The notes under the pieces are model-generated. The model made no database searches. It saw only the letters and a program-made list of their open reading frames with translations, and was not told the DNA's origin. A program made the position numbers and the translations under genes. A stretch of DNA of 55,386 bases from Oscillospiraceae bacterium (lineage in GTDB: Bacteria; Bacillota; Clostridia; Oscillospirales; Oscillospiraceae), in contig JAFQTF010000016.1 of assembly GCA_017409205.1 (NCBI GenBank), positions 1 through 55,386 of the forward strand, in the 5' to 3' direction. Of the stretch, positions 46,283 to 54,557 are shown piece after piece. How positions within the stretch are numbered: position 1 is the first letter of the stretch; every line of letters begins with the position of its first letter.

Positions 46283-46311
46283 TTGCATTTTTCCAAAGGC
46301 TGTGTTATGAT
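46283..46311 (+). promoter_or_regulatory. Promoter of rpmE
   Basis: TTGCAT (46283-46288), a 17-bp spacer and TATGAT (46306-46311). The 60-nt leader contains a small hairpin AGGGC/GCCCT (46334-46349). It could be part of an L31 autoregulatory leader as known in Firmicutes, but the hairpin is too short to be sure. Confidence 0.72.
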
Positions 46312-46376
46312 ATCCGGGCGATTGAAAAATCTTAGGGCTTCTATGCCCTTTAACTGATACGAAAGAGGTGAACGAA

Positions 46377-46577
46377 ATGAAGGAAGGTATCCATCCCAAG
46401 TACGAACAGACCACCATCCGCTGCGCCTGCGGCAATGTCTTTACCACTGGTTCTACCAAGAAGGACATTCGCGTGGAAATCTGCTCCAAGTGCCACCCTT
46501 TCTATACCGGCAAGCAGAAGCTGGTTGACACCGGTGGACGTGTTGATCGCTTCAACAAGCGTTTTGGCCTGAAGTAA
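46377..46577 (+). CDS. rpmE: 50S ribosomal protein L31 (zinc-binding form)
   Basis: A 66-residue ribosomal protein at the subunit bridge. The sequence [20 protein letters not shown] and then [20 protein letters not shown] is typical. The cysteines CAC and CSKC make it the zinc-containing (C+) type, as opposed to the zinc-free YtiA type. The ATG at 46377 follows AGAGGTG; the in-frame GTG at 46368 overlaps that site. It is monocistronic with its own promoter and terminator. Confidence 0.95.
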   Translation: MKEGIHPKYEQTTIRCACGNVFTTGSTKKDIRVEICSKCHPFYTGKQKLVDTGGRVDRFNKRFGLK

Positions 46578-46585
46578 GACACGCA

Positions 46586-46620
46586 AAACCGCACCACTGA
46601 AAAAGTGGTGCGGTTTTTTT
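46586..46620 (+). terminator. Terminator of rpmE
   Basis: A 13-bp stem AAACCGCACCACT/AGTGGTGCGGTTT (46586-46598 with 46604-46616) followed by a run of T. Confidence 0.9.
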
Positions 46621-46651
46621 ATTTTGTTTACAAATTTCTGCAAGAAAAGGA

Positions 46652-46681
46652 TTGTTCCTCAGGGGTATTCTGTGGTATACT
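46652..46681 (+). promoter_or_regulatory. Probable promoter of the hflX operon
   Basis: TTGTTC (46652-46657), an 18-bp spacer and TATACT (46676-46681), about 60 nt before hflX. Confidence 0.5.
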
Positions 46682-46748
46682 GTACGGTAGAGAATTTATG
46701 GGCAGCTGCTGACCACAGCTGCGGGAATCAATCGAGGAGGAAGAGAGA

Positions 46749-48017
46749 ATGGAAGCAACCTTTGAAAAGAAGATCATTGAGCGGGCCGTTCTTGTGGGCC
46801 TGAATGCCAGCTGCTTCACGGATGAGGAGACTGCCACCGAACGCAGCCTGGACGAGCTGGAGGATCTGCTGGAAACCGCCGGCGGCTTCTGCACCGGCAA
46901 GGTGCTGCAGAACCGGCATACCCCCGATTCCCATTCCTTCATCGGAGAGGGCAAGGCACTGGAAGTGAAGATGCTGGTGGAGGCCACCGGCTCCAATATG
47001 GTGGTATTCGACAACGAATTGTCCCCCGGCAATATCCGGGCGCTGGAGGAGATCATCGGCGTCACCGTCCTGGACCGCAGCGCCCTGATCCTGGATATCT
47101 TTGCCCAGCGTGCCAGAACCAAGGAAGGCAGACTGCAGGTGGAACTGGCCCAGTACAAGTACCTGCTGCCCCGTCTTTCCGGCATGGGCGCCAGCCTTTC
47201 CCGTCAGGGCGGCGGCATCGGCACCCGGGGCCCCGGTGAGACCCAGCTGGAATCTGACCGCCGTCACATCCGGGAACGGATCAACCGGCTGGAAGAGGAG
47301 CTGGAGCAGGTGAGAAAGGTCCGGGCGGTCCAGCGGGAGCGCCGGATGAAGAATTCCGTCCCTGTGGTGGCCATCGTGGGCTATACCAATGCCGGCAAAT
47401 CCACCCTTCTGAACCAGCTGACCGGCGCAGACATCCCCGCCAACAACCGGCTGTTCGACACCCTGGATACCACCTCCCGGCAGCTGAAGGTCTCCGACGA
47501 TCTGGATGTGATCCTTTCCGATACCGTCGGCTTCATCGCCAAGCTGCCCCACCATCTGGTGAATGCCTTCCATGCAACGCTGGAGGAGCTGGAATATGCA
47601 GATCTGCTGCTTCACGTCATCGATGCGGCTGACCCCAATATGGAGCAGCACAGCGCCGTGGTGAACCGCCTGATCCGCCAGCTGGCCCGTCCGGAGACTC
47701 CTGTGCTGAAGGTATATAACAAGTGTGACCGGGTCTACTACGATGATATCCCCCGGGGCCGGGACATCGTTGCCATTTCCGCCAAGAAGGGCATCAATAT
47801 GGAGGGCCTGCTGAAGGCCATTGAGACGGCCCTTGCCAGAAAGCGCCACCATGTGCTGCTGCGGCTGCCCTATTCCATGGGCGGCACTGTGGATACCCTC
47901 CATACCGGAGCCAAAGTGAAATCCGTGGACTATACTGCCGAGGGCATTGAGATCGATGTCGTTCTGGATGAGATCCTCTATGGCCGCTTCCGGGAATATG
48001 TGGTGAAGGAGCTGTAA
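46749..48017 (+). CDS. hflX: Ribosome-associated GTPase HflX
   Basis: A 422-residue GTPase that splits stalled 70S ribosomes after stress. The N-terminal HflX domain carries RALEEIIGVTVLDRSALILD-type sequence and the glycine-rich GGGIGTRGPGETQLESDRR segment. The G domain follows with G1 GYTNAGKST, G3 DTVGFI and G4 NKCD. A C-terminal extension is present. The start follows AGGAGGAAG. It ends 3 nt before the yigZ TTG start, so the two are co-translated. Confidence 0.94.
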   Translation: MEATFEKKIIERAVLVGLNASCFTDEETATERSLDELEDLLETAGGFCTGKVLQNRHTPDSHSFIGEGKALEVKMLVEATGSNMVVFDNELSPGNIRALEEIIGVTVLDRSALILDIFAQRARTKEGRLQVELAQYKYLLPRLSGMGASLSRQGGGIGTRGPGETQLESDRRHIRERINRLEEELEQVRKVRAVQRERRMKNSVPVVAIVGYTNAGKSTLLNQLTGADIPANNRLFDTLDTTSRQLKVSDDLDVILSDTVGFIAKLPHHLVNAFHATLEELEYADLLLHVIDAADPNMEQHSAVVNRLIRQLARPETPVLKVYNKCDRVYYDDIPRGRDIVAISAKKGINMEGLLKAIETALARKRHHVLLRLPYSMGGTVDTLHTGAKVKSVDYTAEGIEIDVVLDEILYGRFREYVVKEL

Positions 48018-48020
48018 GCT

Positions 48021-48653
48021 TTGGATGAATATCTGATCCCGACCCAGTTCGGCGAAGATGAATTTTATGAGAAAAAATCCCGTTTCATCGGCCGGATCTG
48101 GCCGGTGGAGACAGAGGAGGAGGCTTTGGAGAAGATCCAGGCCATGAAAAAGCAGCATTATGACGCCACCCACAACTGCTGGGCCTACATCATCAAGGAT
48201 GGCGCTGTCCGGTTTTCCGATGACGGGGAACCCGGCGGCACTGCCGGAATGCCCATGCTGCAGGTGCTGCAGCGGGAGGGGCTCTACAACGTTGTATGCG
48301 TGGTGACCCGGTATTTCGGCGGTATTCTCCTGGGCGCCGGCGGCCTTGTCCGGGCATACACCAGGGGTGCAAAAATCGCAGTGGATGCTGCGGGTAAATC
48401 CATGAAGCGGGTCTGGACGGTATTGTATGTTCCCTGTCCCTACACCTTCTATGAGCGCGTGAAGCTGCTGGTGGGGGAGTGCGAGGGTATCATCCGCCAG
48501 ACGGATTTCGGTGCCGAGGTGGAACTGGAACTGCTGTTCCCCGAAGCCAATGCCCAGCCCTTTCTGGACAAGCTGACGGACATGACTTCCGGAACTGTGG
48601 AAGGCATGGAATTGGGACAGGAATACAGGGCATTTCCGGTAAATAATTCATAA
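48021..48653 (+). CDS. yigZ: YigZ/IMPACT family protein
   Basis: A 210-residue protein of the YigZ (UPF0029/IMPACT) family with a C-terminal DUF1949 domain. The N-terminal domain has KKSRFIGRIWPV, DGEPGGTAGMPMLQVL and VTRYFGGILLGAGGLVRAY, all conserved. The start is the TTG at 48021, placed 9 nt behind AAGGAGC. The next in-frame ATG would cut off the conserved KKSRFIG segment, so a TTG start is needed. Relatives bind nucleic acid or ribosomes, and eukaryotic IMPACT modulates GCN1; the bacterial role is unclear, but pairing with hflX suggests translation. Confidence 0.9.
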   Translation: MDEYLIPTQFGEDEFYEKKSRFIGRIWPVETEEEALEKIQAMKKQHYDATHNCWAYIIKDGAVRFSDDGEPGGTAGMPMLQVLQREGLYNVVCVVTRYFGGILLGAGGLVRAYTRGAKIAVDAAGKSMKRVWTVLYVPCPYTFYERVKLLVGECEGIIRQTDFGAEVELELLFPEANAQPFLDKLTDMTSGTVEGMELGQEYRAFPVNNS

Positions 48654-48695
48654 TTCCAAAGTATAATAAGTAATTGTACGTAAGGAGTGGTACTT

Positions 48696-49709
48696 ATGAC
48701 CGTGCGGGAAGAACTGGAACGGCAGGAACACAGACGCCTGAATCCTCTTGCGTCCTTTGCGGACAGATCCAAAGGACGTCCCCGGCCGGAGCCGGAGCGG
48801 GAGGAGGATGTGCGCACCTGCTATCAGCGGGATATTGACCGCATCGTACACTCCAAGTCCTTCCGCCGCCTGATGCATAAGACCCAGGTCTTTCTCCAGC
48901 CCGAGGGCGACCACTACCGCACCCGCATGACCCATACCCTGGAGGTGGCGCGGATCGCCTCCACCATCACAAGAGCCCTGGGCCTGAACGAAGATCTGGC
49001 CGAGGCCATTGCCATGGGCCATGATCTGGGACATACTCCCTTCGGCCATGCCGGTGAGGTGGCCCTCAGCAGCTGTCTGGGCAAGCCCTTCCGCCACAAT
49101 GAGCAGAGCCTGCGGGTGGTGGATGTGCTGGAAAAGGACGGACAGGGCCTGAACCTGACCTGGGAAGTCCGCAACGGTATCCTCTGCCATACCGGCGATC
49201 CCTGGCCGGAGACACTGGAAGGACAGATCGTCCGCCGCTCTGATCAGATCGCCTATGTGAATCACGATATTGACGATGCCATCCGGGCGGGGATCCTGAC
49301 GGATGACGATATCCCCACTGCCATCACCGATGTTCTGGGCCATGACCACTCTGTCCGGATCAACACCCTGGTGATGGATATTATCCGCATCTCCCGGGAG
49401 GCTGGGGCTATCTGCCTGTCTCCCGATGTGGAGAAGGCGCTGAAGGATCTGCGGGCTTTCATGTTTGAGAATGTCTACCGTAACCCCATTGCCAAGGGGG
49501 AGGAAAGCAAGGCCAAGGATATGCTGAGCCGGATGTTTGAATATTACATCGCCCATCCGGAGGCGCTGCCGGAGGATTTCCAGCCCCAGCTGAGCTTTGA
49601 CGGCATGGAGCGCACCGTATGCGACTACATTGCCGGTATGACCGACAACTACGCCGTGGACAAGTTCACGGAGATCTTCATCCCCATGGGCTGGCATGTC
49701 CGCGGGTAA
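48696..49709 (+). CDS. dgt: Deoxyguanosinetriphosphate triphosphohydrolase-like protein
   Basis: A 337-residue HD-domain enzyme of the dGTPase family, which removes triphosphate from deoxynucleotides and so helps set dNTP levels. The metal site appears as HTLEVARIA (His) and GHDLGHTPFGHAGE (His-Asp), with a third ligand in VNHDIDDAI. SFRRLMHKTQVFLQPEGDHY is the family N-terminal signature. The ATG at 48696 follows AAGGAG (48682-48687). In Clostridia this gene commonly sits directly before dnaG, as here, apart from the inserted small gene. Confidence 0.9.
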   Translation: MTVREELERQEHRRLNPLASFADRSKGRPRPEPEREEDVRTCYQRDIDRIVHSKSFRRLMHKTQVFLQPEGDHYRTRMTHTLEVARIASTITRALGLNEDLAEAIAMGHDLGHTPFGHAGEVALSSCLGKPFRHNEQSLRVVDVLEKDGQGLNLTWEVRNGILCHTGDPWPETLEGQIVRRSDQIAYVNHDIDDAIRAGILTDDDIPTAITDVLGHDHSVRINTLVMDIIRISREAGAICLSPDVEKALKDLRAFMFENVYRNPIAKGEESKAKDMLSRMFEYYIAHPEALPEDFQPQLSFDGMERTVCDYIAGMTDNYAVDKFTEIFIPMGWHVRG

Positions 49710-49757
49710 GGAAAATGCAGAATACATAGTGCAAAGTTCAGAATTCAGGTGATCAAC

Positions 49758-50072
49758 ATGAAAATACTTTATAGTCTCCCCGCGTTTCTTTACGGCGTTT
49801 TTATGACATTGATTGGAATGAGCCTAGGCATTGGCGGCTTTGAGCTTGAGGCATGGATTTACGTGCTTTTGCTGCTTATGGCGGCAGTGCTGCTGTGTAT
49901 GAACAAATGGTGGGGATGTTTTCCGGGGATGATTGTTGGCGGAATCATCATTTTCTTATTTGAAACGACCAATGCCCATCAGCATATCAATGTAACGCCG
50001 TTGGGAATCGGCATCATTCTCTATTTTGCTGCAATGGGTGTCATTTGTTATAAACTGAACAGGGAAAAATAG
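49758..50072 (+). CDS. Small four-helix membrane protein, atypical composition
   Basis: A 104-residue protein that is almost entirely membrane helix (SLPAFLYGVFMTLIGMSLGI, WIYVLLLLMAAVLLCMNKWW, FPGMIVGGIIIFLFETT, VTPLGIGIILYFAAMGVICY). It lies between dgt and dnaG, which are usually neighbours. Codon choice differs from both (many TTT, ATT, TTA and ATA codons instead of TTC, ATC, CTG). The flanks (49710-49757 and 50073-50150) are non-coding with repeated words such as ACGCCACACTC and ACGCCTCACACTC. It is probably a late insertion of unknown function. Confidence 0.6.
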   Translation: MKILYSLPAFLYGVFMTLIGMSLGIGGFELEAWIYVLLLLMAAVLLCMNKWWGCFPGMIVGGIIIFLFETTNAHQHINVTPLGIGIILYFAAMGVICYKLNREK

Positions 50073-50156
50073 AACACAATATGGAGCAGAGAGATAATTC
50101 TGACGCCACACTCCACGCGTAACGCCTCACACTCTATCTGAAAGGAGCTGAACCCA

Positions 50157-51908
50157 ATGGCATTTCCCCCTTCCTTCCTGGACGAACTTGCCGCCCGGAA
50201 CCCAATTGAAGATGTGGTGGGACAGTATGTGAGCCTGAAGCGTTCCGGCTCCAATCTGTTCGGTCTGTGTCCGTTCCACGGAGAAAAGACTGCGTCCTTC
50301 TCCGTTGCTCCCGATAAGGGCATCTATTACTGTTTCGGCTGCCACAAGGGCGGCGGCGTCATCAATTTCCAGATGGAGATCGAGGGCCTCAGCTACCCCG
50401 ATGCTGTCCGGGCCCTGGCCAAACGGGCCGGCATGGAAGTTCCCGAGGATGAGCAGTACCAGTCCCGGTACCGGGCACAGGAACGGCTCTGGGCCCTGCA
50501 TAAGGAGGCTGCCCGGTTCTTCCACAGCCAGCTGTATGCACCTGCCGGGGCAGAGGCTCTGAATTATGCCCTGGGCCGTGGCATGAACAAATACATCTTG
50601 ACCACCTTCGGCGTGGGTTTTGCTCCCGACAGCTGGGATAGTCTCGTAAATGCCATGCGGGCAAAGGGTTATACCGATCAGGAGCTGACCGATTCAGGTC
50701 TTGTGACGGTGTCCCGGAAGAATGGCCGGATCTTTGACCGGTTTCGGGGCCGTCTTATGTTCCCCATCATCGATGTCCGGGGCAATGTCATCGGCTTCGG
50801 CGGCCGCATCATTAAAAATGACAAGGAAGCCGCCAAGTACTTAAACTCGCCGGAGACCCTGATCTTCAACAAGCGGAAGAATCTCTTCGGACTGAATCTG
50901 GCCAAAAAGACCAGGCATCCCTACTTTATTCTGGTGGAAGGCAACATCGACGTGGTGACTTTGCACCAGTACGGCTTTGACAACGCGGTGGCATCCCTCG
51001 GCACCAGCCTGACGGAGGAGCAGGCGGCGCTGCTGGCCCGGTATACGGAGCAGGTGGTGCTGATCTACGACGGGGACAGCGCCGGTCAGCGGGCTACCCA
51101 GCGGGCCATTCCCATTCTGGAACAGGCCGGCATTGATGTGAAGGTGCTGCAGCTGCGGGATGCCAAGGATCCGGATGAATACCTGAAAAAATTCGGCGCG
51201 GACAAGTTCAAAAACCTGCTGGAGGAATCCTCCAACCGGGTGGAGTACCAGCTCCGGGCCATTACGAAAAAATATGATCTGCGGGAGGATGAGCAGCGGG
51301 TCAAATTCATTGCCGAAGTGGCGGAATTTGTCAGTACGCTGCAAAGCCCGGTCCAGCGGGAGGTCTATGGCACCCGTGCGGCAGAGACTGCCGGTGTCAG
51401 CTATGATGCCATGAAGCTGGAAGTGAACAAGGCATTTAAGCGGCGGATGGCAAGGCAGAAGAAAAAGCAGGAAAAGATCGATCTCTCTCCTGCCCGGAAT
51501 CTTCAGCCCCACAGCCGGAATATCCGCTATGACAATATGAAGTCCGCCATGGCGGAGGAAACCGTCCTTGCCATGGCGCTGAAGGCGCCGGCCCTGCTGG
51601 ATCAGGCGGGTATGCTGTCCCCCGGTCATTTTTCCTCGGAGCTGCTGGGGAAGATCTTCGGACAGCTGATGCGGCGGCATATCGAAGGAAATGAAGTCTC
51701 TCTGGGCGTGCTGACGGATCTGACGCCGGAGGAAATGGCCCATGCCGCCGGTATTGCCCAGCGGCATCAGGGACCTGTGAATGAAGCCGCCTACCATGAC
51801 TGCATCCGTACCATTCTCAATGAGCATGGCAAGGCAAGCGTGGAAACGGAAGCCGATATTATGGCCCTGCGGGAAAAAATGAAGGAAAGAAAAGGGATCA
51901 AGGCATGA
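50157..51908 (+). CDS. dnaG: DNA primase
   Basis: A 583-residue primase that makes RNA primers at the replication fork. The zinc-binding domain has CPFHGEKTASFSVAPDKGIY and YCFGCHKGG. The RNA polymerase core/TOPRIM part includes GFGGRIIKNDKEAAKYLNSP, VEGNIDVVTLHQYG and the metal motif IYDGDSAGQRATQR. A C-terminal DnaB-interaction part follows from about residue 450. The start follows AAGGAG. The stop overlaps the sigma-factor start (ATGA), so primase and sigma factor are coupled, as in the classic macromolecular synthesis operon. Confidence 0.96.
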   Translation: MAFPPSFLDELAARNPIEDVVGQYVSLKRSGSNLFGLCPFHGEKTASFSVAPDKGIYYCFGCHKGGGVINFQMEIEGLSYPDAVRALAKRAGMEVPEDEQYQSRYRAQERLWALHKEAARFFHSQLYAPAGAEALNYALGRGMNKYILTTFGVGFAPDSWDSLVNAMRAKGYTDQELTDSGLVTVSRKNGRIFDRFRGRLMFPIIDVRGNVIGFGGRIIKNDKEAAKYLNSPETLIFNKRKNLFGLNLAKKTRHPYFILVEGNIDVVTLHQYGFDNAVASLGTSLTEEQAALLARYTEQVVLIYDGDSAGQRATQRAIPILEQAGIDVKVLQLRDAKDPDEYLKKFGADKFKNLLEESSNRVEYQLRAITKKYDLREDEQRVKFIAEVAEFVSTLQSPVQREVYGTRAAETAGVSYDAMKLEVNKAFKRRMARQKKKQEKIDLSPARNLQPHSRNIRYDNMKSAMAEETVLAMALKAPALLDQAGMLSPGHFSSELLGKIFGQLMRRHIEGNEVSLGVLTDLTPEEMAHAAGIAQRHQGPVNEAAYHDCIRTILNEHGKASVETEADIMALREKMKERKGIKA

Positions 51909-52762
51909 CAGCGGTTTTGGAAGAACAGATCCCGGTTCTTTCCGGTGATGATGATGTGCGTCAGTTCCTCCGGGAGATCCGAAGCATTCCCCGGCTGACG
52001 GAGGAGGAGGAACGGGCATTGGCCCGCCGGTGTGCGGAAGGGGATGAGGAGGCCATTCGCCGGATGGTGAATACCAATCTGCGGCTGGTGGTGTCGGTGG
52101 CGAAGGAATACACCGGCCGGGGTGTTTCTCTGCTGGATCTGATCCAGGAGGGAAGCATTGGACTTCTCACAGCTGCCCGAAAATTTGACCATACGCTGGA
52201 TTACCGGTTTTCCACCTATGCCACAAAATGGATCCGGCAGGGAATCTCCCGGTATCTGGTGAATCATTCCGGTTTGATCCGGGTGCCGGAGCATACGGCA
52301 GAAAAGATCCGGCGGGTGCAGCAGGTGCGGATCACCCTGCGGCAGGAACTGGGAGAGGAGCCCACCATCCGGAGCATTGCAGCGCGTTCCGGGCTGTCCG
52401 AGGATAAGGTTGAAGCGCTTCTGCTGCTGGAACCGGAGATCTGCTCCCTGGATCTGCCGGTGGGCAGCGAAGGAACTCTGGCAACGCTGATCCGGGATGA
52501 GCAGACTCCCCAGCCCCAGGAGGAACTGGTGCGGCGGGAACTGGAACACACAATGGATACACTTCTTGGCGCCCTGAACGAACGGCAGCAGCAGGTGCTG
52601 CGGCTCCATTTCGGCATGACGGACGGCATCTGCCATTCTCTGGAAGAGATCGGAAAGCAGCTGGGCATTTCCAAGGAGCGGGCCCGGCAGATCGAGCGGC
52701 AGGCCATGGAAAAGCTGCAGAAAATGGGAACAAGCATGGGATTGGAGGACTTTTTGGAATGA
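51905..52762 (+). CDS. Sigma-70 factor, RpoD/SigA-like but short
   Basis: A 285-residue sigma factor in the position of sigA behind dnaG. It has region 1.2 (VRQFLREIRSIPRLTEEEER), region 2 (NTNLRLVVSVAKEYTGRG, LLDLIQEGSIGLLTAARKFD, RFSTYATKWIRQGISRYLVN), region 3, and region 4 with its helix-turn-helix (SLEEIGKQLGISKERARQIE) ending GLEDFLE. Region 1.1 is missing. In the -10 element reader the usual YATWWIRQAITRA is YATKWIRQGISRY, so the first Trp is Lys and the Thr is Ser. It may therefore be a divergent primary factor or a group 2/3 factor that replaced it here. It overlaps both neighbours by 4 nt. Confidence 0.9.
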   Translation: MTAVLEEQIPVLSGDDDVRQFLREIRSIPRLTEEEERALARRCAEGDEEAIRRMVNTNLRLVVSVAKEYTGRGVSLLDLIQEGSIGLLTAARKFDHTLDYRFSTYATKWIRQGISRYLVNHSGLIRVPEHTAEKIRRVQQVRITLRQELGEEPTIRSIAARSGLSEDKVEALLLLEPEICSLDLPVGSEGTLATLIRDEQTPQPQEELVRRELEHTMDTLLGALNERQQQVLRLHFGMTDGICHSLEEIGKQLGISKERARQIERQAMEKLQKMGTSMGLEDFLE

Positions 52763-53796
52763 ACAGTTTGGACTTTTCCTTTGAACCGAGCCCCTGGGAA
52801 GCCTGGCTCAGAACCAAACAGATGGGAGACAGTGTTTCCGCTGCAGAATTGCTGACGCTGCTGGAGGAGGAACCCCAGCAGGCTGCGGAGGACGCTCTGC
52901 AGGAGATGGAAATGGCCTGCATGACGCTGGATATATCCGGCCTGTCCCGGAATGTGGCAGCCGGTGAAGCGGCTGTGCGGCTGAAGCAGGAGATGCAGCT
53001 TGCTGCCGGGGGACTGGATCCCCGGAAGCTGGAGGAAAATGATCCGCTCCGGGTTTATCTGGAAGAGGTGGCCCATACCCCTGCCTTCGGAGATGAGGCA
53101 GTTCTGGCAGCAGATGCGGCAAAGGGCCGCAGCAGCGCCAGAGAACAGCTGGCCAATCTTGGCCTCAGCCGGGTCATCGAACTGGCCCGGGAGCATGCAG
53201 GCTTCGGCGTGCTGCTGTTGGATCTGATCCAGGAGGGAAGCCTTGGCCTGTGGCAGGCCATCTGTAATTACCATTACGGCGACTATGCCGCCCACCGGGA
53301 CAAGTGGATCCGGTTTTATATGGCGAAGGCCATTACACTGCAGGCAAGAGCCTCCGGTGTCGGCCAGAAGCTGCGTACTGCTCTGGAGGATTACCGGGCG
53401 GTGGATGAGCGGCTGCTGGGAGAACTGGGCCGGAATCCCACTCTGGGGGAGATCGCTGAGGAACTGCATATCAGCAGGGAAGAGGCGGAGGCTGTCAGCC
53501 GGATGCTGGACAATGCCCGGCTGATGCAGAAGGCAAGACCTGCCGAAGCAGAGCCGGAACCCACCGACGATGATGAACAGGCGGTGGAAAATACTGCCCT
53601 GTTCCAGATGCGTGCCCGGATCGGAGAACTGCTGTCGGTCCTTAGTGAACAGGACCGGGAACTGCTGACCCTGCGCTATGGTCTGGAAGGCGGTTTGCCT
53701 CTCAGCGCTGCCGATACCGGCCGGAAACTGGGGCTGACGCCCGATGAAGTAACGGCAAGGGAAGCTGCTGCTCTGGCAAGACTGAGAAATAAATAA
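52759..53796 (+). CDS. Degenerate sigma-70-like protein with a region 1.1-like N-terminus
   Basis: A 345-residue protein overlapping the preceding sigma gene by 4 nt. Residues about 20-55 (TKQMGDSVSAAELLTLLEEE onward) resemble region 1.1 of SigA. NDPLRVYLEEVAHTPAFGDE (about 94-113) is region 1.2. LLDLIQEGSLGLWQAICNYH is the core-binding region 2.2. The part that should read the -10 element is degenerate (AAHRDKWIRFYMAKAITLQA), and region 4 (LSEQDRELLTLRYGLEGGLP, then GRKLGLTPDEVTAREAAALA) lacks the usual RQIE recognition motif. The frame is intact and long. It may bind RNA polymerase core without normal promoter reading, or act on its sigma neighbour; this is an inference. Confidence 0.75.
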   Translation: MNSLDFSFEPSPWEAWLRTKQMGDSVSAAELLTLLEEEPQQAAEDALQEMEMACMTLDISGLSRNVAAGEAAVRLKQEMQLAAGGLDPRKLEENDPLRVYLEEVAHTPAFGDEAVLAADAAKGRSSAREQLANLGLSRVIELAREHAGFGVLLLDLIQEGSLGLWQAICNYHYGDYAAHRDKWIRFYMAKAITLQARASGVGQKLRTALEDYRAVDERLLGELGRNPTLGEIAEELHISREEAEAVSRMLDNARLMQKARPAEAEPEPTDDDEQAVENTALFQMRARIGELLSVLSEQDRELLTLRYGLEGGLPLSAADTGRKLGLTPDEVTAREAAALARLRNK

Positions 53797-53876
53797 AGAT
53801 ACCTTCGGCTCCCGTGACAAAAGGGAGCTGTGGATGCTCCTGCGCCGGAGCGAATAATGAAAAGAGGATATTGGTT

Positions 53877-54557
53877 ATGGCAAAGAAAATTTCTATTGCA
53901 ATCGACGGCCCTGCCGGTGCCGGCAAGTCCACCATTGCCAAAAGACTTGCAAAGGAACTGGGCTATATGTATGTGGATACGGGTGCCATTTATCGCACCG
54001 TTGCCTACTTTTTTGACCTTTGGGGCGTTGCTCCGAAGGATATCGACGGAATCACCCGCTACATCGATGAGCTGACCATCGGCATCGAGTATGATGAGGA
54101 GGGCGTCCAGCACATGATTATGAACGGTATGGATGTCACCGGGGATATCCGTACCCCGGAGATCTCCCAGAAGGCATCTCTGGTGTCAGCCCATGCCATC
54201 GTGCGGGACATGCTGCTGGATATGCAGCGGGACGTGGCAAAGCAGCACAATGTCATCATGGACGGCCGGGATATCGGTACCGTGGTGCTGCCCAAAGCCA
54301 CCGTAAAGATTTTCCTGACAGCTTCCGCCGAAGTCCGGGCCAGACGCCGCTGTGATGAAATGCTGGCCAAGGGCATGAAGGCAGATTATAACAAGGTGCT
54401 GAAGGATATTCAGCAGCGGGACTACCAGGATACCCACCGGGAGGTGGCGCCTCTGAAGATGTGCCGGGATTCCATCAAGCTGGATACCTCTGATCTGGAT
54501 ATTGACGGCGTCATTGCCGCAATGAAGGAGATCATTGCAAAGAAGGTGCCTCAATGA
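53877..54557 (+). CDS. cmk: Cytidylate kinase
   Basis: A 226-residue kinase that phosphorylates CMP and dCMP. The P-loop is AIDGPAGAGKSTIAKRLAKE, the CMP-binding insert holds the YVDTGAIYRTVAYF motif, and MDGRDIGTVVLP and the RRCDEM lid follow. The start at 53877 (MAKKISIAIDGP) is the family start. It is followed with overlap by ispH, the usual clostridial cmk-ispH arrangement. Confidence 0.94.
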   Translation: MAKKISIAIDGPAGAGKSTIAKRLAKELGYMYVDTGAIYRTVAYFFDLWGVAPKDIDGITRYIDELTIGIEYDEEGVQHMIMNGMDVTGDIRTPEISQKASLVSAHAIVRDMLLDMQRDVAKQHNVIMDGRDIGTVVLPKATVKIFLTASAEVRARRRCDEMLAKGMKADYNKVLKDIQQRDYQDTHREVAPLKMCRDSIKLDTSDLDIDGVIAAMKEIIAKKVPQ

